Of a stretch of 32,859 nt of DNA, positions 20,946 through 29,373 are shown one piece after another (position 1 is the first letter of the stretch; each line of letters opens with the position of its first letter). The notes under the pieces were generated by a model that searched no databases, was not told where the DNA came from, and saw only the letters and a program-made list of their open reading frames with translations. Position numbers and translations under genes: made by a program. Source of the stretch: Nocardia vinacea NBRC 16497 (GTDB taxonomy: Bacteria; Actinomycetota; Actinomycetes; Mycobacteriales; Mycobacteriaceae); the NCBI RefSeq assembly GCF_000308835.1, contig NZ_BAGN01000166.1:1-32859 (forward strand), given 5' to 3'.

Positions 20946-22160
20946 ATGACAAGTCTTCCCGCATTCCCCGCCGCCGACGAAAGCCCGCTCGACACCTGCA
21001 TCCGGCTGCAGCAGACCGCGCCCGTGGTCGAAGTGGAATTCCCGGGCGGCGTGCCCGCCTATTTGGCCTTGACGCACAACGCCGTTGCGGAGATCCTCGC
21101 CGGCGACAACAAAACCTTCGCCAGGGACCCCAAGCACTGGCCCGCACTATACGACGGATCGATCCCGGAAGACTGGCCGCTACGGGCCATCGTCCAGGGC
21201 GACCACCTGTCGACGAAGGACGGTGAGGATCACCGTCGGTTGCGTGGTCTGGTCGGGAAGGGATTTACACCTCGACGGGTGCAGGCGATGGAACCCCGCA
21301 TCCAAGAGCTAATCGACGGTCTGTTGGACGAGGTGATCGCCGCAGGTGACGGAGTGGATCTGGTACCAACCTTCACCGACGCACTGCCGATGGCGGTCAT
21401 CGCCGAATTGTTCGGCGTGCCCGACGCGGACCGGCCACGGCTGCGGAAATGGACCTCCACTCTGTTGGCGCACACCACCCCGCCGGAGCTGGCGTTCGCG
21501 ACCCAGAACGAACTCGGGGCTTTCCTGCACGCATTGGTGCAGCGCAAGCAGCAGGAACCCGGCGACGATCTGACCTCGGATCTGGTGCAGGCCCGCGATG
21601 CGGGCGATCAGCTCACCACCGACGAATTGGTCGGCGTGCTCTGGCTGATGCTGATCGCCGGTCACGAGACCACGGTGCATCTGCTCGGGCACGCCGTGGT
21701 CGCACTGCATCGGAATCCCGACCAGCTCGCAGTGGCCAAGGCCGAAGACCGTTGGGCCGATGTGGTCGAGGAAACGTTGCGGTACCGCCATTCGGTGATG
21801 ATGACCAGCTACCGGTTCACGCTGACCGATGTGACGATCGCCGGTGTGGCCATTCCCAAGGGGAATGCGGTCGGTGTGGTCTACCAGGCGACCGGCGTCG
21901 ATCCGGAGAAGTACGGCGAGACCGCGAACCAGTTCGATCTCACCCGCGAACAGACCGGACACCTCGGCTTCGGACACGGGCCGCGCTACTGCATCGGCGC
22001 ACCGCTCGCCCGGTTGGAGAGTCGACTCGCCCTCGCCTCGCTCTACCGGCGGCTGCCTGACCTGCGGCTCACCATCGATCCGGACGATATTCCCTACTCA
22101 CCGTCGTTCTTCACTGTCGGCCCGTTGTCCCTGCCGATCGCACTGGGAACGGTGTCCTGA
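20946..22160 (+). CDS. Cytochrome P450 (soluble bacterial type)
   Basis: A 404-residue haem mono-oxygenase without a membrane anchor, as usual in actinobacteria. Visible are the I-helix AGHETT with the acid-alcohol pair (near residue 238), the K-helix ETLRYR (near 275) and the haem-ligand loop FGHGPRYCIGAPLARLE with Cys near 350. DHRRLRGLVGKGFTPRRV is the C-helix region contacting haem and ferredoxin. The start at ATG 20946 has GAGGGG upstream. It resembles the CYP105/CYP107 type that hydroxylates secondary metabolites or xenobiotics; the family assignment is tentative. No ferredoxin gene is adjacent, so electrons must come from a distant partner. It ends 6 bases from the convergent cobE. Confidence 0.92.
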   Translation: MTSLPAFPAADESPLDTCIRLQQTAPVVEVEFPGGVPAYLALTHNAVAEILAGDNKTFARDPKHWPALYDGSIPEDWPLRAIVQGDHLSTKDGEDHRRLRGLVGKGFTPRRVQAMEPRIQELIDGLLDEVIAAGDGVDLVPTFTDALPMAVIAELFGVPDADRPRLRKWTSTLLAHTTPPELAFATQNELGAFLHALVQRKQQEPGDDLTSDLVQARDAGDQLTTDELVGVLWLMLIAGHETTVHLLGHAVVALHRNPDQLAVAKAEDRWADVVEETLRYRHSVMMTSYRFTLTDVTIAGVAIPKGNAVGVVYQATGVDPEKYGETANQFDLTREQTGHLGFGHGPRYCIGAPLARLESRLALASLYRRLPDLRLTIDPDDIPYSPSFFTVGPLSLPIALGTVS

Positions 22161-22166
22161 CTCTTG

Positions 22167-22577
22167 TTACGTCAGTGGTGATTTCGGCGCGAGCGCGGCC
22201 GCGATCACTATTCCGTCGACGGTCCGCTTGGGAATAACGAGCGGACCGTCGGCGGCCAGTAGCGCGGCCGCCTCGGCGACGCTGGCGGTGCCGAGCGCCT
22301 CATCGGTACGTGCCGAGGGATTCGGCACGTCGACCCGGGCGAGCTCGGCCGCGGTAAAGGCGCGGACCGAGACGCCCACATGAGCGGCGACACCACGAAG
22401 TTCCTCGGCGCGCCGATCGATGGTCGCGAGGTAGGCAATAGGCTTGTCGCCCAGCACTTCTCGCAGGGCATCCAAAATCCGCTCGCTCGATGTGCCCGGC
22501 CGGAACCCGAGACCGACGGCCCAGCCTTGCGGGGTCGGTTCGCCGGTTGGGGACGCCGAGGTGTCAGATGGTGGCAC
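22167..22577 (-). CDS. cobE: CobE/CbiG C-terminal domain protein
   Basis: A 136-residue protein with the CobE/CbiG_C fold: VGLGFRPGTSSERILDALREVL, IAYLATIDRRAEE, FTAAELARVDVPNPS and VAEAAALLAADGPLVIPKRT. In aerobic cobalamin synthesis CobE is thought to assist ring chemistry, and in CbiG this domain accompanies delta-lactone opening. The start is uncertain: GTG 22577, overlapping the end of cobB by 14 bases, is taken; TTG 22610 would add 11 Pro-rich residues. Overlap with cobB implies translational coupling in the cob operon. The family assignment is good; the exact biochemical step is not established here. Confidence 0.78.
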   Translation of the reverse strand: MPPSDTSASPTGEPTPQGWAVGLGFRPGTSSERILDALREVLGDKPIAYLATIDRRAEELRGVAAHVGVSVRAFTAAELARVDVPNPSARTDEALGTASVAEAAALLAADGPLVIPKRTVDGIVIAAALAPKSPLT

Positions 22578-24192
22578 GGCTTTGGGCGTATTGGGCGGCT
22601 GCGGCGACAAAACGGGTTGTGGCTCCGGGGTTTCCGGCCGGGTGGGTGTGCAGGTAAGAGGCGTGAACGCGGTGGATCAAGGCGCCCTCGCGGATGCGCT
22701 CGCCCGCAGTGTGCCAGCCCCAGGCAGAGGCGTCGTCACCGGTGGCAACCAGGCGGGTGCGGTGGAATTCGTGGCCGCGCACCCGTTCTCCCGCGCGCCA
22801 TAGGGCGGAATCCGCCAGCGCCACGGCATCTCGATAGCCGAGGGTCAGGCGGGGTCCGAATTCCGCTGTCGCATCGACTACCCCCGCCATCGAATGGCCG
22901 TCCAGCGAGCGGCTGAGGTACAGCAATCCAGCACATTCGGCATGCACCGGAAGGCCCGCCCCGGCCTGCTCGGCGACCTGCGCCAGCAGCCGATCGTTGG
23001 CCGCCAACGCCGCAGCATGCTCCTCGGGAAACCCACCGGGCAATACCAAACCGGCCGTCCCCGTGGGAAGTTCATCCCGCAGCGGATCGAAGACCACAAC
23101 CCGTGCCCCGGCAGCCTCCAACAACTCCCGATGCTCCGCATACCCGAACGTGAACGCAGCCCCGCCGGCCATGGCAATCACAGGACCGAGCGCGGCCTCC
23201 GTAACCACACCCGACACAACCGGGCCTTGTGCGGCCGTCGGCTTCGCACGACTCGCGCGTTCGGCGACTACATCGGCTGCCCGCGCGCTGTCGCCGACGC
23301 CCGCAGAAGCGACACCGGCAGTACTCGCGCCGGCCTGGGCCTTCGAACGGCTCGCCCCGCTGAACGCGCTGGTCACGTCTGCGGCGATCGCTTCGTCGAC
23401 GCTGGCCGCAGCCGCACTGTTCGCGTACACCGAGTCCTCGAATCCACGGATCGCGGTCGCGGGATCCCAGGCTCGGGCGGTGCTGGTCGAGCGGGCCAGG
23501 CGGGCGATGGTGGGGAGGTCGACGTGGGCGGCGACGAGGTCGGTCATTGCTTCGACGGCGGCGGTGGCGGCGTGGCCGTGTTCGACCGCGGGGATGAGGC
23601 CGAGGTGGCGCGAGGGGACCTCGAGTTCCGCCATGCGCGGTAGTGATCCGAGGACCGGGAGGCCGACTCGGTCACAGGCGGCACGCAGCACCTGGTCGTG
23701 ACGTTCACTGCCGACGCGGTTGAGGATGACACCGCCCAAGCTGATCGCAGCGTCGAAGGTGGCGAAGCCGTGCAGGAGAGCGGCGAGGCTCTGACTGTGG
23801 CCGCGGGCATCGACGACCAAAATCACTGGGGCGCCGAGTAATCCGGCGACCTGCGCGGTGGAACCCTCGGCGATCGGTGCGGCGTGGTACTCGTCGATAC
23901 GGCCGTCGAACAAGCCCATTACGCCCTCGACCACCGCCAGATCGCACCCGTGGGCACCGTGGCGGTACAGCGGAACAACACGTTCCGCGCCGACCAGCAC
24001 CGGATCGAGATTGCGTCCTGGTCGCCCAGCCGCCAGGCCGTGATACCCCGGATCGATATAGTCCGGCCCCACCTTGAACGGCGCCACCCGATGTCCGGCG
24101 CGCCGCAGCGCCCCGATCAGACCGGTCGCCAACGTTGTCTTCCCACTGCCCGAAGCGGGCGCGGCGATCACTACCGCCGGAACCCCACTCAC
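22564..24192 (-). CDS. cobB: Cobyrinate/hydrogenobyrinate a,c-diamide synthase
   Basis: A 542-residue ATP- and glutamine-dependent amidotransferase of cobalamin synthesis. The N-terminal CbiA-type domain has the P-loop APASGSGKTT (near residue 10), FKVGPDYIDPGYH and VVEGVMGLFDG. The C-terminal glutaminase domain, from about residue 335, has LPGGFPEEH and the catalytic Cys in HAECAGLLYLS (near 420). Between them lies an Ala/Ser-rich low-complexity stretch (about residues 245-333) that homologues of about 450 residues lack. GTG 24192 begins just before the P-loop strand, with a GGGG-rich sequence upstream. It is in an operon with cobO (31-base gap) and cobE (overlap). Whether the substrate already contains cobalt depends on which pathway the organism uses. 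Confidence 0.93.
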   Translation of the reverse strand: MSGVPAVVIAAPASGSGKTTLATGLIGALRRAGHRVAPFKVGPDYIDPGYHGLAAGRPGRNLDPVLVGAERVVPLYRHGAHGCDLAVVEGVMGLFDGRIDEYHAAPIAEGSTAQVAGLLGAPVILVVDARGHSQSLAALLHGFATFDAAISLGGVILNRVGSERHDQVLRAACDRVGLPVLGSLPRMAELEVPSRHLGLIPAVEHGHAATAAVEAMTDLVAAHVDLPTIARLARSTSTARAWDPATAIRGFEDSVYANSAAAASVDEAIAADVTSAFSGASRSKAQAGASTAGVASAGVGDSARAADVVAERASRAKPTAAQGPVVSGVVTEAALGPVIAMAGGAAFTFGYAEHRELLEAAGARVVVFDPLRDELPTGTAGLVLPGGFPEEHAAALAANDRLLAQVAEQAGAGLPVHAECAGLLYLSRSLDGHSMAGVVDATAEFGPRLTLGYRDAVALADSALWRAGERVRGHEFHRTRLVATGDDASAWGWHTAGERIREGALIHRVHASYLHTHPAGNPGATTRFVAAAAQYAQSRATI

Positions 24193-24223
24193 AACCGCGC
24201 CCCTTCTCGGGATCCCGGTGCGG

Positions 24224-24838
24224 TCACCATTCAATTCCTCGCTGGCCCTTGCGCCCCGCATCCATGGGGTGCTTGACCTTGGTCATTTCGGTGACGAGAT
24301 CGGCGGCATCCACAAGGGCTGCGGGCGCATCGCGGCCGGTGATGACCACATGCTGGTTACCCGGGCGGTTGCGCAGAGTTTCGACTACCTCGTCGACATC
24401 GACCCAGCCCCATTTGAGCGGGTAGGTGAATTCGTCGAGGACGTAGAAGCGGTGCTGCTCAGCCTGAAGCCTGCGCGCGATCTCGCGCCACCCGGCCAGT
24501 GCGGCGGCGGCATGGTCCTCATCGGTGCCCTGCTTGCGGGTCCACGACCAACCCTCACCCATCTTGTGCCATTCAACCGCCCCACCGACACCGGTCTCCT
24601 CGTGCAGACGGCCGAGGGTGCGAAAGGCGGCCTCCTCCCCCACCTTCCACTTGGCACTCTTGACGAACTGGAATACCGCTACATCAAACCCCTGATTCCA
24701 CGCCCGCAACGCCATCCCGAACGCGGCCGTCGACTTCCCCTTCCCCGGCCCCGTATGCACCGCGAGCACCGGCAAATTCCGCCGCTGCCGCGTGGTCAGC
24801 CCGTCATCCGGAACCGTCTCCGGTACACCCTTAGGCAT
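24224..24838 (-). CDS. cobO: Cob(I)yrinic acid a,c-diamide adenosyltransferase
   Basis: A 204-residue cytoplasmic enzyme of the CobO/BtuR type. It transfers the adenosyl group of ATP to the cobalt of cob(I)yrinic acid a,c-diamide. Seen are the unusual P-loop GPGKGKSTAAFGMALRAW (near residue 32), FQFVKSAKW, GEGWSWTR, VLDEFTYPLKWGWVD (Walker B-like) and VITGRDAPAALVDAADLVTEM. The length is typical. ATG 24838 has AAGGAG seven bases upstream; an earlier in-frame start at 24859 is weaker. It lies 57 bases after the chelatase gene and 31 before cobB, in the order chelatase-cobO-cobB-cobE. Confidence 0.95.
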   Translation of the reverse strand: MPKGVPETVPDDGLTTRQRRNLPVLAVHTGPGKGKSTAAFGMALRAWNQGFDVAVFQFVKSAKWKVGEEAAFRTLGRLHEETGVGGAVEWHKMGEGWSWTRKQGTDEDHAAAALAGWREIARRLQAEQHRFYVLDEFTYPLKWGWVDVDEVVETLRNRPGNQHVVITGRDAPAALVDAADLVTEMTKVKHPMDAGRKGQRGIEW

Positions 24839-24895
24839 CGAAACTCCTTGATAGCCCATTGATCAGAACAGCCACATCAGCCTGTTGCGCCACGA

Positions 24896-26962
24896 TCAGG
24901 CGGCTCGTGTCGCGCCGGGGCGACCGGATCCGGCGCGGACGACATCGGCGACCGAGTCACCGGTCAGTTCGGCTAGTCGGAGGTAGCCTGCGCGGAGGGT
25001 GCGGGCCAGGTCGGCGGCGAGGCCGAGGCGGACCATGCCGCGTTCGCAGTCCACGACGATCGAGGTGATCGCCTCGGCGGCAAGCAGATTCGCGGCGGCG
25101 CGGGCGCGGGGCACCGGATCGATGCCGCCGGTGGCGCGGCCGTCGGTGAGCAGGACCAGCATCGGGCGGCGGCGCGGATCGCGGACACGTTCGCGGTGCA
25201 CGACCTCGCGTGCCTTCAAAAGCCCTGCGGCGAGCGGGGTTTTGCCGCCGGTGCGAAGGCCGGACAGGCGGCGCACCGCGATATCGACCGAGGAGGTCGG
25301 CGGCAGGACGAGTTCGGCTTCCACGCCACGCAGGGTGATCACGGCGACCTTGTCCCGCCGCTGGTAGGCGTCACGCAGCAGAGCGACGACCGCGCCGGTA
25401 ACCGAGGAGAGACGGTCGCGCGCCGCCATGGATCCGGAGGCATCGACCACGAAGACCACCAGATTACCTTCGCGCCCTTCGCGATACGCACCGCGCAGAT
25501 CATCGGCGACCAGCTTCAACGGTCCGTCGGCTCGGCCGCGGGAGTGCTGGTGCGGTGCGGCGGCGAATACCGTGCCGAGCAGATGCAGACCGCCGGAGGT
25601 ATCGGTAGTGGACCGCACCGTGCGTCCCTGCCTGGTCTGTGCGCGCGAACGGCGACCTGCGGCGCCCTCACCGACGCCGGGCACCTCCCAACGCGGCGGT
25701 GTCACAACGGATGTCGCGGGCGTGCCGATACGACCCTCACGCGCGGACGGTGACTGCCCACCGCCCGGCGAATCCGGACCGCCGTCGTCAGGGCCGGGAG
25801 CGCCCGAACCGCCGTTGCCGGGACCTCCATCCGGATCATCGTCTGGACCTGGACCATCCGCGGGACCACTCGAACCGCCATCGTCCGAACGGCCGTCGTC
25901 GAATTCCTCAGCCCCGTCCTGCTCCAATTCCGCACGCTCACTGGACTTTTCCGCCTCTTCCCCCGCAGCACGCATCGCCTCGTCCAGCTGCTCTTCGCTG
26001 ATCCCGGGCTCATCGAACGGATCCCGCCGCCGCCGATGCGGCAATGCCAGCTCGGCCGCAACCCGCACATCCGCCTCGGCCACCGCATCCGCCCCGCGCC
26101 AGGCCGCATGCGCGGTGGCGGTCCTGGCCACCACCAGATCGGCCCGCATCCCGTCCACATCGAACGACGCACACAGCGCGGCGATCCGCCGCAACTCCAC
26201 GTCATCGAGCGCGACGGACGCGACCCGCTCACGGGCGGTGAGAATCCGCTCGGCTACCTCCCGGTCGGCCGGGGCATAGCGTGCGGCGAATCCGGCCGGG
26301 TCAGCCTCATAGTCCAGCCGACGCCGCACCACCGACATCCGCATATCAACATTCCGCGAGGCCGCGACATCGACGGTGAGCCCGAACCGGTCCAGTAGCT
26401 GCGGCCGCAGCTCACCTTCCTCCGGGTTCATGGTGCCGACCAGCACGAACCGGGCCGGATGCGAATGCGAGACCCCATCGCGCTCGATATGCACCCGCCC
26501 CATCGCGGCGGCATCGAGCAGTACGTCCACCAGGTGGTCGTGCAGCAGATTCACCTCGTCGACGTAGAGCACGCCGTGATGCGCGGCCGCCAACAGTCCG
26601 GGCCGGAACGCTTGCTCGCCGTCGCGCAGCACCCGCTCCAGATCCAGAGAACCGACCACCCGGTCTTCTGTGGCTCCCACCGGCAACTCGACCAGCCGAG
26701 CGGGCCGCGCACCCGTCTCATCGACAATGGGCGGCAGCAATTGCGCAAGCGCCCGCACCACAGTCGATTTCGCGGTCCCCTTCTCCCCGCGCACCAAGAC
26801 GCCGCCGATCCCGGGATGTACCGCGCACAGGATCAGCGCCAGCTGCAACCGCTCCTGCCCCACCACCGCCGAGAACGGAAAGCCCGCATCACCATCGGCA
26901 CCGGGACGCGCCCCGGTCAGCGAAGAGGCATGCGGCGCGGTTTCGGTACGGGGCAATGACAC
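24896..26962 (-). CDS. Mg/Co-chelatase type AAA+ and VWA fusion (ChlI-ChlD-like)
   Basis: A 688-residue cytoplasmic protein. Residues about 28-330 are an AAA+ ATPase of the BchI/ChlI type: GEKGTAKST (Walker A, near 60), LYVDEVNLL (Walker B) and LVGTMNPEEGELRPQLLDRFGL. Residues about 345-430 form an Asp/Gly/Pro-rich linker as in ChlD. Residues from about 495 are a von Willebrand A domain with the metal-binding DASGSM and a TDGRAT site. In actinobacteria this fusion is encoded beside cob genes and is thought to replace CobS/CobT as the motor of cobalt insertion with CobN, which is not in this window. The start is GTG 26962. The cob operon appears to start here or at the GNAT gene 55 bases upstream. 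Confidence 0.88.
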   Translation of the reverse strand: MSLPRTETAPHASSLTGARPGADGDAGFPFSAVVGQERLQLALILCAVHPGIGGVLVRGEKGTAKSTVVRALAQLLPPIVDETGARPARLVELPVGATEDRVVGSLDLERVLRDGEQAFRPGLLAAAHHGVLYVDEVNLLHDHLVDVLLDAAAMGRVHIERDGVSHSHPARFVLVGTMNPEEGELRPQLLDRFGLTVDVAASRNVDMRMSVVRRRLDYEADPAGFAARYAPADREVAERILTARERVASVALDDVELRRIAALCASFDVDGMRADLVVARTATAHAAWRGADAVAEADVRVAAELALPHRRRRDPFDEPGISEEQLDEAMRAAGEEAEKSSERAELEQDGAEEFDDGRSDDGGSSGPADGPGPDDDPDGGPGNGGSGAPGPDDGGPDSPGGGQSPSAREGRIGTPATSVVTPPRWEVPGVGEGAAGRRSRAQTRQGRTVRSTTDTSGGLHLLGTVFAAAPHQHSRGRADGPLKLVADDLRGAYREGREGNLVVFVVDASGSMAARDRLSSVTGAVVALLRDAYQRRDKVAVITLRGVEAELVLPPTSSVDIAVRRLSGLRTGGKTPLAAGLLKAREVVHRERVRDPRRRPMLVLLTDGRATGGIDPVPRARAAANLLAAEAITSIVVDCERGMVRLGLAADLARTLRAGYLRLAELTGDSVADVVRAGSGRPGATRAA

Positions 26963-27017
26963 GCCCCAACTCTATTCGCGCCACAATGCCCGCCGGGCGG
27001 CACCCTCCGCGTGGGAG

Positions 27018-27467
27018 CTACCCCTTGCGCATGGGCAGATGCATGATGCCGTCTTCTTCGAACTCGTCCCCGTCGGGTTTGAAGCCGAACTTGGCGTACA
27101 AGTCGACCAGGTAGGTCTGGGCACTCAAGCGCACGGTCGCCGAACCCGCCTCGGCGAGCGCAGCCTGCACCAGCCGGGTGGTGTAACCGTGCCCGCGCGC
27201 CGGAACCGACGTGCACACCCGGCCGATGCGGAACGATTTCACACCGTTCTCGTGCTCCTCGGTCAACCGCAGCGTCGAGATGATCTCGCCCTCGTCATCG
27301 AGCCAGAAATGGCGTGTCTCCGGCAGCAGGTCGAGACCGTCCAGCTCCGGGTACGCGCATTTCTGCTCGACGACAAATACTTCGACGCGAAGCTTCAACA
27401 GCTGATACAGGGTGGCGGTGTCGAGATCAAGCGCCCAGGACCGTTTGAGTGCAACCGTTGACATCAT
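27018..27467 (-). CDS. ElaA-type GNAT acetyltransferase
   Basis: A 149-residue GCN5-related N-acetyltransferase of the ElaA branch. LYQLLKLRVEVFVVEQKCAYPELDGLD is the ElaA N-terminal signature, and RVCTSVPARGHGYTTRLVQAAL carries the acetyl-CoA phosphate loop (R/Q-x-x-G-x-G/A form). YLVDLYAKFGFKP is the usual C-terminal motif B. It acetylates an unknown amine. Two ATGs in a row (27467 and 27464) compete for the start. It lies between mqo and the chelatase gene on the same strand, 55 bases before the latter, and could be the promoter-proximal gene of the cob operon. A hairpin repeat lies just upstream. Confidence 0.85.
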   Translation of the reverse strand: MMSTVALKRSWALDLDTATLYQLLKLRVEVFVVEQKCAYPELDGLDLLPETRHFWLDDEGEIISTLRLTEEHENGVKSFRIGRVCTSVPARGHGYTTRLVQAALAEAGSATVRLSAQTYLVDLYAKFGFKPDGDEFEEDGIMHLPMRKG

Positions 27468-27518
27468 CGCGTCTTGCTATCACAACTACGCGGTCGGCGC
27501 GACCGCTGTATCCAATTT

Positions 27519-27574
27519 GCGATGTTCGCGGGGCCCTCCGTGGTTACGCAAGCTACCGCCTCCGAGCACGTCGC
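27519..27574. repeat. Long hairpin repeat, copy 2 (between mqo and the GNAT gene)
   Basis: The same 32-base core as at 1440-1471 (here 27535-27566), with the 5-bp inner stem GTGGT (27540-27544) and ACCGC (27555-27559). The outer arm sequence differs from copy 1 yet is still complementary: GCGATGT (27519-27525) with ACGTCGC (27568-27574), seven pairs with one G-U. Sequence changed but pairing kept is a sign of selected structure. It starts directly after the mqo stop, so it may act in the mqo mRNA 3' end or in the leader of the GNAT gene. Confidence 0.75.
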
Positions 27575-29077
27575 TCACACCGCGGTGTGCTTTGGCGTGT
27601 TGTCCGACACACCGTTCAGGTTCAGGGTTTTGGTCGACCAATCCCAGACTTCCTGGAACAGCGCCTGGTTCTCCGAGAGCTTCACGCCCAGCGAGGGCAC
27701 CATTTCCTTCAGCTTCGGCGACCAGTCGTCGTACTCGCGTGGGAAGCACCGCTGCAGCACGTCGATCATGGCGCTCACACCAGTCGACGCGCCGGGTGAC
27801 GCGCCGAGCAGACCCGCAATGGTGCCGTCTTCGGCGGTGATGACCGCCGTGCCGAACTCGAGCACACCGCCCGCGCCCTTGCGCCGGATGACCTGCACCC
27901 GCTGCCCCGCGGTGATCAGCTCCCAGTCGTGGCCGTCCGCGCGCGGAATGAACTCCTCCAGCGTGGCCACCTTGCCCGCCTCGGACTTGAGCAGCTCGCT
28001 GATCAGGTACTTGGTCAGACCGAGTTCGGTGACGCCGACGCCGAGCAGCGAGAAGATGTTGTTCGGCTTGACCGATTTGAACAGATCGGTGTTCTTGCCG
28101 TCCTTGAGGAACTTCGGCGTCCACCCGGCGTACGGGCCGAACAGCAGACCGGGACGGCCCTTGATGACGCGAGTGTCCAAGTGCGGCACCGACATCGGGG
28201 GCGCGCCGACGGCGGCCTTGCCGTAGACCTTGGCCTTGTGCTTGTAGATCAGCTCCGGGTTGGTGCAGCGGATGAACTGACCGCTGATCGGGAAGCCGCC
28301 GAAACCCTTGGCCTCCTTGATGCCCGACTTCTGCAGCAGCGGCAGCGCGCCGCCACCGGCGCCGACGAAGACGAATTTGCTGATCAGCGTCCGGGTTCGG
28401 CGAGTACGCAGGTTGCGCACCTTGACCAGCCAGGAGCCGTCGGACTGCTTGGTGAGGTCGCGCACCTCGTGACCGAAGGCCAGATCGACGCCGGAGCGGC
28501 CGAGGTAGGCCAGCAGTTCGCTGGTGAGCGAACCGAAGTCGATATCGGTGCCCTCATCGGTCCAGTTGAGCGCGATCGGATCGGAGAAGTCGCGGCCCCT
28601 GGCCATCAGCGGCAGCCGCTTGGTGAATTCGTCGGGGCTGTCGATGTATTCCATCGTCGAGAACAGCGGATGCCGCGACAGCGCCTCGTACCGCTTGCGT
28701 AGGTAGTCCACATTGTCCGCGCCGTGCACGAAGCTGACGTGCGGGATGGGGTTGATGAAGGCGGAGGGATCGCCGAGGATGCCGTTCTCCACGCCGTAGG
28801 ACCAGAACTGGCGCGAGACCTGGAAGCGCTCGTTGATGTCGATGGCCTTGCTGATATCGACCGAGCCGTCCGGATTCTGCGGGCTGTAGTTCAGTTCACA
28901 CAGTGCGGAGTGTCCGGTGCCCGCGTTGTTCCACGGATCGCTGCTCTCGGCGGCGGCCGCGTCCAGCCGCTCGAATAGGGAGATCGACCATTCCGGCTGC
29001 AGCTGCCGAAGCAGTGCGCCGAGAGTGGCACTCATGATGCCGGCACCGATGAGTACTACATCGGTCTTTTCAGTCAT
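27575..29077 (-). CDS. mqo: Malate:quinone oxidoreductase
   Basis: A 500-residue FAD-dependent peripheral membrane enzyme that oxidises L-malate to oxaloacetate and passes electrons to the quinone pool. VVLIGAGIMSATLGALL is the FAD-binding N-terminus (residues 6-22). SLFERLDAAAAESSDPWNNAGTGHSALCELNY, SFVHGADNVDYLRKR, FVFVGAGGGALPLLQKSGI and LLGASPGASTGVSAMIDVL are family hallmarks, and the length is typical. ATG 29077 is chosen; GTG 29092 would add five residues. The minus-strand region upstream has TAACCT as a possible -10 box near 29207. It is a single gene or weakly joined to the GNAT gene across the hairpin repeat. Confidence 0.96.
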   Translation of the reverse strand: MTEKTDVVLIGAGIMSATLGALLRQLQPEWSISLFERLDAAAAESSDPWNNAGTGHSALCELNYSPQNPDGSVDISKAIDINERFQVSRQFWSYGVENGILGDPSAFINPIPHVSFVHGADNVDYLRKRYEALSRHPLFSTMEYIDSPDEFTKRLPLMARGRDFSDPIALNWTDEGTDIDFGSLTSELLAYLGRSGVDLAFGHEVRDLTKQSDGSWLVKVRNLRTRRTRTLISKFVFVGAGGGALPLLQKSGIKEAKGFGGFPISGQFIRCTNPELIYKHKAKVYGKAAVGAPPMSVPHLDTRVIKGRPGLLFGPYAGWTPKFLKDGKNTDLFKSVKPNNIFSLLGVGVTELGLTKYLISELLKSEAGKVATLEEFIPRADGHDWELITAGQRVQVIRRKGAGGVLEFGTAVITAEDGTIAGLLGASPGASTGVSAMIDVLQRCFPREYDDWSPKLKEMVPSLGVKLSENQALFQEVWDWSTKTLNLNGVSDNTPKHTAV

Positions 29078-29360
29078 GGCAGCGTTCGGCACGGGTAGAT
29101 CGACTTCCTTGTCCTTCTGCGCACGCCCACCCCCACGGTGGGCCTGCTGGGCACGGGCGCTATGTGGTTGTTGCGAGTCCTGCGTGACTCGGCGAGGTGT
29201 AGGTTACCCGCCGTTCACCTAGCCCAATTGTGCACCTCACCTGTTCGAAGTCCGACAACGAACCTACCGAATGTGACATAGATTCCTTCTTGGGTTCGAC
29301 CTTCGAAACCGCGCTGACGTCGCTGACCCTTTCGAGTGACCTGCAAGCAGTCACTACGGC

Positions 29361-29366
29361 TAGATT
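29361..29366 (+). promoter_or_regulatory. Putative -10 box for a leaderless hydrolase mRNA
   Basis: TAGATT matches TANNNT and is followed after 7 bases by the GTG start at 29374. No Shine-Dalgarno sequence lies between, so the mRNA is probably leaderless. A weak TGACCT near 29337 could be the -35 element. Confidence 0.4.
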
Positions 29367-29373
29367 GATCCTT

